Shown: piece after piece, positions 45,463 to 56,500 of the stretch
How positions within the stretch are numbered: position 1 is the stretch's first letter
Layout of the letters: every line of letters begins with the position of its first letter
NCBI RefSeq assembly: GCF_900113905.1
Contig: NZ_FORC01000004.1
Span: 62,001 to 126,000 of the forward strand
Source: Phytopseudomonas argentinensis
GTDB taxonomy: Bacteria > Pseudomonadota > Gammaproteobacteria > Pseudomonadales > Pseudomonadaceae
Direction: 5' to 3'
DNA length: 64,000 nucleotides
Position numbers and translations under genes: made by a program
The notes under the pieces: model-generated
What the model saw: the letters and a program-made list of their open reading frames with translations, nothing else
The model's database searches: none
Told to the model about the DNA's origin: nothing

Positions 45463-45660
45463 TCAGGCGTTATGGATCTTGCGGGCGTTGTCCTGCTGCT
45501 CGACCCGAGCGCGAATGCGCGGCAACAGGTCCTGGCCATATTCCACGGCGTCGCGCAATTGCTTGAAGCCGCGGAACAGAAAAGGTGCTCACCCCAGCGT
45601 GTAGTGGTCCAGCGCGGCTGGTTGGTTGCGATCACGCAAAGCGGACAGCAGCGGTGAGTG
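45463..45660 (-). pseudogene. Decayed C-terminus of a flavin-dependent (LLM-class) monooxygenase
   Basis: The minus strand encodes LSALRDRNQPAALDHYTLG, then GVSTF after a frame change, then FLFRGFKQLRDAVEYGQDLL followed by PRIRARVEQQDNARKIHNA and a stop at 45463. This matches the usual end of luciferase-like monooxygenases (LGVSTFL-RGF-PL-DA--YG--L-P). A one-base frame change at about 45588-45600 breaks it and the rest of the gene is absent. It marks the left edge of the inserted CDI region. Confidence 0.6.
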
Positions 45661-45760
45661 TTTGAAACTGTGATTCGGTTCCGCTGCTGAGGCTTTGATG
45701 GCCAAGTGCCATATGTTTTAATCACGGCTCAAATGACATTCTTTCTCAGGGACGACCCCT

Positions 45761-47485
45761 ATGTTCTTCCGCAATGGACCTGCGGCGGTATGCCTTTGCC
45801 TGTCCAGCTGGTCGCTGGCCGTGTCGGCCCAGACGCCACCGCCCAACCTGCCCACCAACCTGCCGTCGCCGCTGACTCAAGACCTGATCCGCGACCGTCA
45901 GGAGCGTCTGCTCGACGAGCAGCAACAGCGCCTGCAGGAACTGCAGCAGCTGCCGGGCAAGCGCGCCGAGCCGACGGCACCGCCGGCACCCGAGGACGAG
46001 CGCTGTTTCGCCATCGAACAGATCGAGATCAGCGGCGCGAGCCTGCTGTCCGAGGCTGATCGCAGCACCATTCTCGCCCCGTTCGCCGACAACTGCCTGG
46101 GCGTCAGCCAGCTCAACGAACTGCTCAAGGCGATCACCAACCACTACGTCGACCGTGGTTACGTGACCACCCGCGCCTACCTGCCGCAGCAGGATCTGTC
46201 GGCCCGTACCCTGAAAATCACTGTGGTCGAAGGGCGCCTCGAAGGCCTCGACAGCTCTGCCCTGGCCAGTGATCGCGAACTGGCCATGAGTTTCCCCGGC
46301 GAGACCGGCGAAATCCTCAACCTGCGTGAGCTGGAGCAGCTGGTCGACAACCTCAACCGCCTGCCGTCGCGCCCGGCGCAGCTCGAACTGGTGCCCGGTC
46401 AGCAGGTGGGCGGCAGCCGGGTGGGCCTCAAGGGCGAGCGCAGCAAGCCTTGGCACGCCAATATCAACCGCCACAACGATGGCCAGCGCAGCACCGGCGA
46501 ACAGCAGTGGGGCCTGGGCCTGACCTGGGACAGCCCGCTGGGCCTGGCCGATCAGCTGAGCCTGCGCGCCAGCCGTGATGCGGTCAGTGACAGCTTCCGC
46601 CATTCCCACGCCCAGAGCCTGTCCTACAGCATTCCCTACGGCTGGTGGCGCGTGGACTACAGCTACAGCCAGAGCTACTACCGCACCCTGGGGCAGAGCA
46701 ACGGCTTTCCCTTCGAGACCGATGGCGACAGCCAGCAACATGCCCTGCGCGCCGAGCGCGTGCTGCACCGCGACAGCGTCAGCAAGACCGCCTTCAACAC
46801 TGGCGTCAGCCATGTGCGCACCAACAACTTCATCCTCGGTAACCGCATCGACCCGTCGAGCAACCGCCTCAGTGAATGGCAGCTGGGCTTCAACCATGGC
46901 CGGCGCATCGGCAGCGCGTTCGTCAACGCCGATATCGGTTGGCAGCGCGGCATCGGCGCCTTCGATGCCCAGGGCAATGGCGAGCCCCGTGGTGACCAGC
47001 CAGTGGCGCGCTACAACAAATACAGCCTGACCCTGAGCTATCTGCAGCCCTTCAGCCTGTGGGGCGAGCGCTTCAGTTTCGACAGCCTGGCCACCGGCCA
47101 GAAGAGCGAAGACCCGCTGTTCAGCTCCCAGCGCATCAGCATCGGTGGGCTCAACTCGGTGCGCGCCTTCAAGGACCAGAACCTGTCCGGGGACAGTGGC
47201 GGCTACTGGCGCAACCAGCTGCGCTGGACCCGGCCGGTCACCTGGGCGCCGCTGCAACCCTTCGTGCAGCAGTACGGCGCCGCCCTGGCCTATGACGTCG
47301 GCGTGATCAGCCACGACAACCACAACACCGGCGCCAGTGGCCGCCTGAGCGGTCATGCCCTGGAGCTCAGCGCCCGCGGCGAACACCTGGCCGCCAGCGT
47401 GACCTTCGCCCATTCCCTGGAACGCCCCGACGTGATCACCAAGCGCGAGCGCCCGGTGTATTTCCGCCTCGACCTGTTCTTCTGA
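45761..47485 (+). CDS. cdiB: CdiB-type outer-membrane two-partner secretion transporter (TpsB)
   Basis: A 574-residue TpsB protein. It has a signal peptide ending near VSA, a coiled N-terminal helix rich in Gln (QERLLDEQQQRLQELQQL), and two POTRA domains (FAIEQIEISGASLLSEADRS). A 16-strand barrel carries the conserved turn SVRAFKDQNLSGDSG and ends in FRLDLFF. It exports the CdiA protein encoded 35 bases downstream. Confidence 0.93.
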   Translation: MFFRNGPAAVCLCLSSWSLAVSAQTPPPNLPTNLPSPLTQDLIRDRQERLLDEQQQRLQELQQLPGKRAEPTAPPAPEDERCFAIEQIEISGASLLSEADRSTILAPFADNCLGVSQLNELLKAITNHYVDRGYVTTRAYLPQQDLSARTLKITVVEGRLEGLDSSALASDRELAMSFPGETGEILNLRELEQLVDNLNRLPSRPAQLELVPGQQVGGSRVGLKGERSKPWHANINRHNDGQRSTGEQQWGLGLTWDSPLGLADQLSLRASRDAVSDSFRHSHAQSLSYSIPYGWWRVDYSYSQSYYRTLGQSNGFPFETDGDSQQHALRAERVLHRDSVSKTAFNTGVSHVRTNNFILGNRIDPSSNRLSEWQLGFNHGRRIGSAFVNADIGWQRGIGAFDAQGNGEPRGDQPVARYNKYSLTLSYLQPFSLWGERFSFDSLATGQKSEDPLFSSQRISIGGLNSVRAFKDQNLSGDSGGYWRNQLRWTRPVTWAPLQPFVQQYGAALAYDVGVISHDNHNTGASGRLSGHALELSARGEHLAASVTFAHSLERPDVITKRERPVYFRLDLFF

Positions 47486-47519
47486 TTTCCGATTCGTTTA
47501 CACCCTGGAGCACCCTGAC

Positions 47520-50500
47520 ATGGACGTTCGCAGCCCGTTTTTCCAGAACATCGCCCTGATCGTTGCCGGCGTCATGTTCCTCAACCCCATCGTCGCCACC
47601 GCGGCGCAATTGACGGTTGACGCCCAGGCCGGCGGCAATACCAGCCTCGACCAGGCCGGCAATGGCGTGCCCATCGTCAATATCGCCACGCCCAATGGCA
47701 GCGGCCTGTCGCACAACAAGTTCACCGACTACAACGTCGGCCAGCAGGGGCTGATCCTCAACAACGTCACCGAGCGGCTGCAGAGTACCCAGCAGGGCGG
47801 CATCATCATTGGCAACCCCAACCTGCAGGGGCGTGCGGCAGGGGTCATTCTCAACGAAGTGACCGGCAGCAACGGCAGCCAGCTCAAGGGCTACACGGAA
47901 GTGGCCGGGCAGGCAGCGCACGTGATCGTCGCCAACCCCCACGGGATCACCTGCGACGGCTGCGGCTTTATCAACACCCCGCGGGCGACTCTGAGCACCG
48001 GTGCGCCGGTGGTCAACAACGGTCGCCTGCAGGGCTTCGACGTCAATGGCGGCGACATCGCCATCGAAGGCGCTGGCCTCAATGCCAGCAACGTCGACCA
48101 GTTCGATCTGATCACCCGCAGCGCGCAGATCAACGCCGAGATCCACGCCAAGCGCCTGAACGTTATCGCCGGCCGTAACGAGGTCGATGTGGCCACATTG
48201 GAGGCCACTGCCAAGGCCGATGACGGCTCCCTGCAACCGCAACTGGCCATCGACAGCTCGGCACTGGGTGGCATGTACGCCGGCGCGATCCGCCTGGTGG
48301 GCACCGAGGCTGGCGTGGGTGTGAAACTGGCCGGTGATATGGCGGCCAGCGCCGGGGATATTCAGATCGATGCCAGTGGCAAGCTGAGCCTGGCTCAGGC
48401 CTCGACCGCTGGCGACCTGGCCATCGAGGCGGGTGAGGTGGCGCTGACCGGTAAGACCTACGCTGCCGGCCAGGCCAGGCTCGGCGCACAGGGTTCGCTC
48501 CAGGTGCAGCAGAGCCTGGCCGCAGCGGGCGATATTCGGCTCGAGGCGGAGCAGGTGGTCAACCAGGGGCTGGTCGAGGCTGGCGTCAAGGCCGACAACA
48601 GCCGCACGGCGGCGGATCTGCGCATCGAGGCGCAGCAGATACGCAATACCGGCAGCCTGATCGGCAGTCGCCAACTGGAGGTCAAGGCCAGTCAGCGCCT
48701 GGACAATCAGGGCGGCACGCTCAGCGCCAAGACGCTCACCCGAATCGATGCAGCGCAGCTGGATAACCGTCAGGGCCAGGTACGCAGCGATGCTGCTTTG
48801 AGTGTGGTGGCGGGGGACGTGGACAATCGCAGTGGGCAGATAGCGGCCAAGCAAGTGGACATCGCCGTAGCGGCTGGCGGTGTGCTCGCCAATCGGCAGG
48901 GGACGTTGTTTGCGCAAGAGCGTCTGGAGGTTGCGGCAGGCGACTTGGACAACAGCGGTAAAGGAACCCTGGCCAGCCAGGGGAGCCTGAGCGTCACGCT
49001 GAGTGGTCACCTCGATAACCACGGCCAAGGAACGCTGGTCAGCCAAGGCTCACAGCGTATTCGTGCGGCCTCCGTCGACAATAGCGGTGATGGTCTGCTA
49101 TCGAGCCGCGCCAGCCTCAGCCTGAACGAGGCAGCGACAGACAACCGAGGTGGCAGGATTCAGGCTGACGGCGCGCTCAGTCTGCACCAGGGCAGCCTGG
49201 ACAACCAAGGCGGCACGCTCAGTGGCAAGGGTAACGTGAGTATTGAACTGGCCAGCCTGGACAACCGTAATCAAGGGCAGGTGAGCGCAAAAGGCAATCT
49301 CGATGCGAAGATCGGTCACCTTGAGCAGGCGAATGGCGGCGAGTTGTTGAGCCAGGGCCGGCTAACCCTCGAAGGCACGCGTTTGGACAACCGTCAGGGT
49401 GGCTTGATTGCCGCTACTGAAGCCTTGCAGATCGTCGCTGGCGAAGCCCTGCTCAACACGGTCGGGGAAATTTCCACACCCGGCCTGGCGGTGGTTCGAG
49501 TCCAGGCCGATAGCGGGCAACCCGCTGCCGTGCTGGATAACAGCGGTGCTGGTCTGATCGTCGCTGATCAAGGGCTGGAGCTGTACGTTCAGCGCTTGCT
49601 GAATAATGCCAAGGGTGTGCTCGCCGGGCGTGATGGCCTGATTGTGCGCGGTGGCAGCCTGGACAACAGCGCTGGCGGCACCCTGACGAGTCAGCGAACG
49701 ATTGGCGTGCAGCTCGAGGGGGCCTTGAACAACCAGAGTCAGGGCCGAATGCTCGCGGCCAATGGCCTGCAGATCGAAGCCGGTAGCATCGATAACCAGG
49801 CGGCTGGTCTGCTTTCCAGTGGGGCCGCACTGGGCATTACGGGCGGCAACCTGGACAACCAGGGGGGCAGGGTGGTCAGCGATGGCCAACTGAGCATCCG
49901 CAACAGCAGCCTGAACAATAGCAATGCCGGTAGCATCAGTAGCGGGCAGACGCTGAGCATTGAAACTGGGCAGCTCGATAATCACGGCGAGGGTGGGATC
50001 ACCGCCGCTGGCGACCTTTCACTGAATGCCACCCAGCTCAACAACCACGACCATGGGCGGATCGCCGCCAAGGGCACTGTGCAGGTCAGCGCCACGGCGC
50101 TGGATCAGCACGCGGGTGGCGAGCTGGTCAGCGAAAGCGCGCTGACCCTCGACTTGCAGGATGGTGACCTCGATAACAGCGGCCAAGGCCTGATCGCCAC
50201 GCCGGAGGCCTTGCTGTTGAAGAACCTTGGCAAGGTCGACAACAGCGCCGGCGGTGAAATCTCCAGCCGCCAGGGCTTTCTGCTCAAGGCCCGCGAGCTG
50301 GACAACAGCGCGGGCCGGGTGATCAGCGCCCAGGCGCTGCAACTGCAGATCACCCAGATGCTGAAGAACAGCCTCAAGGGCGTGCTCTCGGCCGGCAGCC
50401 TGGCGGTGACGGCGGCCAGCCTGGACAACTCTGCCGCCGGGGTGCTGGCCAGCAAGGGCGATATGCAGGTCAAGCTTACCGGCAAGCTGGCCAACCACGA

Positions 50501-53500
50501 CCAGGGCACCCTTTCGGCGGCCCAGGCGTTGACCGTTGATGCGGCCGCGTTGGACAACGCCAACGCCGGCCTGCTGGCCAGCGGTGCCGACCTGCAGGTG
50601 ACGACGGGTGCTCTGAACAACCAGAGTGGCAGCCTGCTCAGCCAGGCGGGGCTCGAACTTGAGTCCGGCGATCTCGACAACCGTGGCGGCGTCATCAGCA
50701 GCCGCCAGGCCCTCAACATGACGGCCAGCGCGGTCGACAACCGCGACAACGGCCTGATCACCAGTGCCGCTACCCTCGACCTGACGGCCAGCCGCCTGGA
50801 CTCCAGCCGCGGCCTCGGTAACAGCGGAGGCGAGCTTTCGGCCAAGAAAGACCTGCGCCTGACCGTCAGCCAACTGATCCAGCGCCAGGGCCGGCTGATC
50901 GGCGAAGCGGGCGTGCGCATCGACCTCAAGGGCGGCGACCTAGACAACCGGGGAGGTCTGCTCACGGCCAACGGCCCGCTGAGCCTGCAGGCGCTGGGCA
51001 AGCTGGATAACCGCGACGGCGGAGAAGTCTCCAGCACCCAGGGTTACCTGCTGCGCGCCAGTGCCATCGACAATGACGAGCAGGGCCGCATCATCAGCGC
51101 CGGTAAGCTCGCTCTCGATGTGGGCACTGGTGATGTGCGCAATGCCGCAGGCGGGCTGATCTCCGGTTGGCAGGGCGTGGATATCGCCGCTGGCAGCCTG
51201 GACAACAGCGCGCGCGGCACCGTCTCCAGCCGTGACGGCGCGCTGAGTGTCAAGCTCGACGGCAACCAGCGCGTGCTGAACAACAGCGATGAAGGCGCCC
51301 TGGTCAGCACGGCAGCGCTCGAAATCGAGGCCAGCAGCCTGGACAACAGCGCCAAGGGCATCGTCTCCAGCGGCGGCGATTTCGACCTGCGCCTGAGCGG
51401 CGCGCTCGACAACAGCGGCCACGGCCTGATCGACAGCCAAGGCACCCTGACGGCCAATGCCGGGGCGGTGAACAACAACGCCGGGCAGATCGGCAGTGGC
51501 AAAGCAGCCAGCCTGAACGCGGCCAGCCTGGACAACCGCGCCGGCCAGTTCACCAGTGGCGCGGCGCTCGGCCTCACCCTTACGGGCGAACTGCTCAATG
51601 GCCAGCAGGGCAAGCTGGCCAGTGCCGGCCCGCTGGTGCTCAAGGCCCAGGCTGTCGACAACCAGAGCGGCAGCCTGATCAGCCAGAACCTGCTCGACCT
51701 GACTGCCAGCAGCCTGAATAACGTGGGTGGCACCGTCGCTGCACACAATGGTCTGAACCTGCTGCTCACCGGCGCCCTGAACAATGCAAGCGGCGGCCTG
51801 ATCCACAGCCAGCTCGGAGCCATCAGCATCCGCGCACAAGGCCTCGACAACACCGCTGGCAGCCTGAGCAGCCAGGGGGACCTGCTGCTCACCCTGGATG
51901 GCAAGCTGGGTAACCAGAACGGACACACCCAGAGCCGTTCCGGCAATCTCGACCTGCAGCGTTCCACCAGCGTCGACAACCGTGGCGGCGTGCTCAGCAG
52001 CCTGACCGGCTGGCTCAAGCTGGTCAGCGCCGGGCTGTTCGACAACGACGGCGGCACCACCCAGGCGCAGACGCTGAGCGTCGAGGCCCATGGCCTGAAC
52101 AACCGCGGCGGGCACCTCTCCGCCGTGACCGGCAGCAGCTCGATCAACCTGGGCCGCGCCACCTTCAACAACCAGGGCGGTGGCCTGTATGCCCACCAGT
52201 TGCTCAGCGTTATCGCCGGGGACTTCAACAACCAGGGCGCTGCCTCCGGGGAGGGTGGCAAGGTGGCGGCCGGGCGCATCGACTTCGGCCTGTCGGGGGC
52301 GCTGAACAATGCTTACGGCATCCTCGAAAGCACCAGCAGCCTGAGCCTGGCCAGCACTGGCCTGGATAACCGCAACGGCCGCCTGCGTGCGCTGGGCAGC
52401 GGTGGCGACACCCGTATCACCGCCAGCAGCCTGGACAACCGCCAGGGCCGCATCGAAACCGCCAATACCAACCTCGTGCTCGACGCCGCCAGCCTGCAGA
52501 GCAGCGGCGGCAGCATCCTGCATGTCGGCACCGGCAACTTCGGCCTCAGCGCCGCCCAGGTCATGGGCGCCGGGGGCGACCTCAGCACCAACGGTCTGCT
52601 CAGCCTGAGCGCCGATAGCTGGACCAACACTGGCGTTCTGCAAGCCGGGCACCTGGTGCTGAATATCGGCACCTTCACCCAGACCGCCACGGGCCAGTTG
52701 CTGGCCAGCCAGTCGCTGAGCGGCAGCGGCGGCACCTGGATCAACGACGGCCTACTGGCCAGCGACGGCAGCTTCAGCTTGAACCTGAGCGGTGCCTACA
52801 GCGGTACCGGGCAGGTGACCAGCCTCGGCGAGCTGAACATGAAAGCCGCCAGCCTCGACCTGGCGAGCGCCGCCCGCATCAGTGGCGGCGGGGTGAGCAC
52901 CATTAGCAGCACGGGCACCCTGACCAACCGCGGGAGACTGACCTCGGCCGGTGGGCTGACCGTCAGCGCCGCTACTCTGAACAACTACGGCACTTTGGGC
53001 AGCAGCGAGACGCTGCGGCTCGTGGCGCCCAACCTGCTTAACGAGAGGGGGCTGATCTTCAGTGGCGACGATATGGCGCTGCGGGTGGATAACTTCACTA
53101 ATAAGTATGGGGATGTTTATGGTTTGGGTGATTTGAGCGTCAGTCGCAATGATGCCAATGCTCAGTCGGCGATTTTGGAGAATATATCGGGCACTATTGA
53201 GAGTTTGGGCGATATGCGCCTGTTTGCTTCGCGGGTGGTGAACCGTAAAGATGCCTTCAAAGTCACCGAAAGATTAGTGTCAGGAGATATCACCTATCAC
53301 TGTTTGGATTGTAAAGGACGGCACTATGACTTTTATTATTATATAGAGGAAAAGCTCGAGCGCACTGTGGAGTCTGATTCCCCTGCCGCCAATCTCATCT
53401 CTGGCGGCAACTTGGCTGTATCTGGGGTTGACTTTGAAAATAACTACAGTCAAGTGTCTGCTGCAGGAAATATAGCTGTCTCGGTTGCAAGTTTCACCAA

Positions 53501-56500
53501 TACAGGAGCTTCGACTTCTAGCGTAGTTCGCCGTACTCAACTCCGGAATCCAGTGGACTCGGAGAGAAATCATATATTTTGGAGTATGGTTAATCCTGGT
53601 GGTGCGATAGCTGAGTATGCGAAATATAATTCTCTCTATCTGTATAAGTATACAGATGAATGGTATGACGATAGATATGTTATTCCTGCTACTGTTGCTA
53701 GGGGGGAGCAAAAAACTAATAGGCTAAATCCTGATTACAATCCGAGCGTTGCATATCCTTTACCTGCAAGATTCAGTTCCTATTCAGTCGTTTCTGCTAC
53801 TGAAACGAATACTAGCTCGGGTGTCGCTGCCAATGCAGTGATCCAGGCCGGGGGGAACGTTAATATTAGTGCAAGCAAGAAGCTCGATAATGGGGTGACT
53901 CGTGAGAGTTTCGATTTCGTGGCCGGCCGTAGCCAAGCTCTTGATACCCGTGTCATCGGCACTGGGAAGACCACTGTTGTATCCCTTAACTCACAGCTCC
54001 CTCCAAACCTGCAACAGCAACAAGTCAACCCCCTGACACTCCCCGGCTTCACCCTGCCGCAGGGCGAGAACGGCCTGTTCCGTCTGAACCATCAAACAGC
54101 GCTATCTGGGCGTGCTAGTTCCATACAAGGTGTAGGCGCAGGGCAGAACGAAGCTGGCAGCTTGAGCTCGGTGAGCGTCAATATAGATCAGGCCTCGCAG
54201 GCCCCTGTGGCCGCCGTGAGTGCCTGGAGTCTGCAAGATGACCAGGCGGCGGTGAGTCTACCGAACGTCGATTTACCTCAGGTTGTAGGTATCCAGAGCC
54301 TGCCAGGTCATGCCGCACCGCCTGCACGTCACAAGTATCTGATCGAAACCAACCCGGCGCTCACCGAGCTCAAGCAATTCGTCAACTCCGACTATCTGCT
54401 GGGCAAGCTGGGCTATAACCCCGACCACGCGCAAAAGCGCCTGGGCGATGGTCTCTATGAACAACGCCTGGTGCGCGAAGCCATCGTGGCACGCACGGGC
54501 CAGCGTTATCTCGCCGGACTAACCAGCGACGAAGCGATGTTCCGTTATCTGATGGATAACGCTGTTGGGAGCAAGGAACGACTGAACCTGAGCCTGGGCG
54601 TGACCTTGAGCGCCCAACAGGTGGCGGCGCTGACTCACGACATCGTCTGGCTCGAAGAGCACGAGGTCGCGGGTGAGAAGGTACTGGTGCCGGTACTTTA
54701 CTTGGCGCAGGCTGAAGGCCGTCTGGCGGCCAATGGAGCACTGATTCAAGGTAATGACGTTACGCTGATCAGCGGTGGTGAGCTGGCCAACCAGGGCACC
54801 CTACGTGCCAGCAACAACCTCACGGCCACCGCCGGCAACATCCGCAACAGCGGCTTGGTCGAGGCGGGCAAGCGCCTGCAACTGCTGGCGACCGACAGCA
54901 TCCGCAATGCCCAGGGCGGCATCATTGCCGGGCGCGATGTCAGCCTGATCGCGCTGACGGGAGATGTAGTCAACGAACGCAGCGTGACACGCCACCAAAC
55001 CAGCCACGGCAATAACCGCACGATCCAGGACTTCGTCGACAGCGCCGCGCGCATCGAAGCCGCTAACGATCTGAGCCTTATAGCAGGACGCGACTTCAGC
55101 AACCTGGGCGGTGTGCTGGACAGCCGGGGCGACCTGACCATCGAGGCCGGGCGTGACGTCAACATCAGTTCGGTGGAAGAGCGTGTCAGCCAGGCTCGCG
55201 GTCGTCATTACCTCAACGAGCGGGTGGCCCAGGTGGGCGCCCAGGTCAGCGCCGGGCGCGATCTGGATATCAGCGCCGGGCGTGACCTGGGCGTGATCGC
55301 CAGCCGTCTGGAGGCGGGGCGTGATGTCGCCTTGGTGGCAGGCAATGATGCCTTGATCGCCTCCGCTGCCAACGAAAGCCACTTCCTTTCCAAGAGCAAG
55401 AGGGTCATTAACCAGCGCGATCAGGTTCGCCAGCAGTCCAGCGAGATCGTCGCGGGCGGCGATATCGCCGTCAATGCCGAGAGCAACCTGGTGGTTTCGG
55501 CTAGCAAGCTGCAGGCCGGCGACGAAGCCTACCTGGTTGCTGGTGAGAACCTGGCCCTGCTCAGCGCCGAAGACTACGACTACTCGCTCTATCAGAAGAA
55601 GAAAAAGGGCAGCTTCGGGCGCAAGAGCTTCAAGCGCAACGAGAGTACCCAGGTCACTAATGTTGGCAGCGAGATCACCACGGGTGGAGACCTGATCCTG
55701 GTCAGCGAAGGCGATCAGCTCTACCAGCGTGCGCATCTGGAAAGCGGTAACGACCTGACCCTGGTCAGTGGCGGGGATATCACCTTCGAGGGCGTCAAAG
55801 ACCTCGAGCAGGAAAGCCGCGAGAAGAGCAAGAGCAGCCTGGCCTGGCAGTCGAGCAAAGGTAAGGGCAAGACCGACGAGACCTTGCGTCAAAGCGAGCT
55901 GATTGCCCAGGGCGAGCTGGTGATCCAGGCAGTCGATGGCCTGAAGATCGACATCAAACAGGTCAACCAGCAGTCGGTCAACCAGACCATCGAGGCCATG
56001 GTCAGGGCCGATCCCAACCTGGCCTGGCTGAAAGAAGCCGAAGCCCGAGGTGACGTGGATTGGCGCCGCGTGAAGGAAGTGCACGACTCCTTCAAGTACA
56101 GCAGCTCCGGGTTGGGAGTTGGGGCGCAGATAGTGATCGCGATTGTTGTGGCGTATTTTGCAGGTCCCCTGCTCAGTCAGGGTATTGGCTCTTTAGGCGG
56201 CGCGACTGCCGCCGCTGGCTCAGGGACTGCAATGGCTGCATCAGGCACGGCCACGGCGTCTGCTGTGGCCGCTGGTGCCACAGCGGGCTCAACGGTTGCA
56301 GCGGGTTGGGCCAACGCGGCTTTGACGGCAGTAGCCACTGGAGCGGCCAGCGGTGCCACCACCAGCGCAATCAATAACCGGGGAAATTTGGGAGCAGTCC
56401 TCAAGGACGTGACGTCCGAACAGGCCCTGAAAGGTTATGCCGTTGGTGGCATAACGGCGGGGCTGACAGCCGGGCTCTATGACAAATGGACCAGTACCGA

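Noticed and set aside
49000..52500. Regular short repeats, possible CRISPR-like array
   Set aside because: The periodicity is the imperfect protein repeat of filamentous haemagglutinin, in frame and without conserved direct repeats and spacers.
48000..52700. Several minus-strand frames of 200-570 codons opposite cdiA
   Set aside because: They mirror the repetitive, GC-rich cdiA repeats and carry no recognisable domain or ribosome site.
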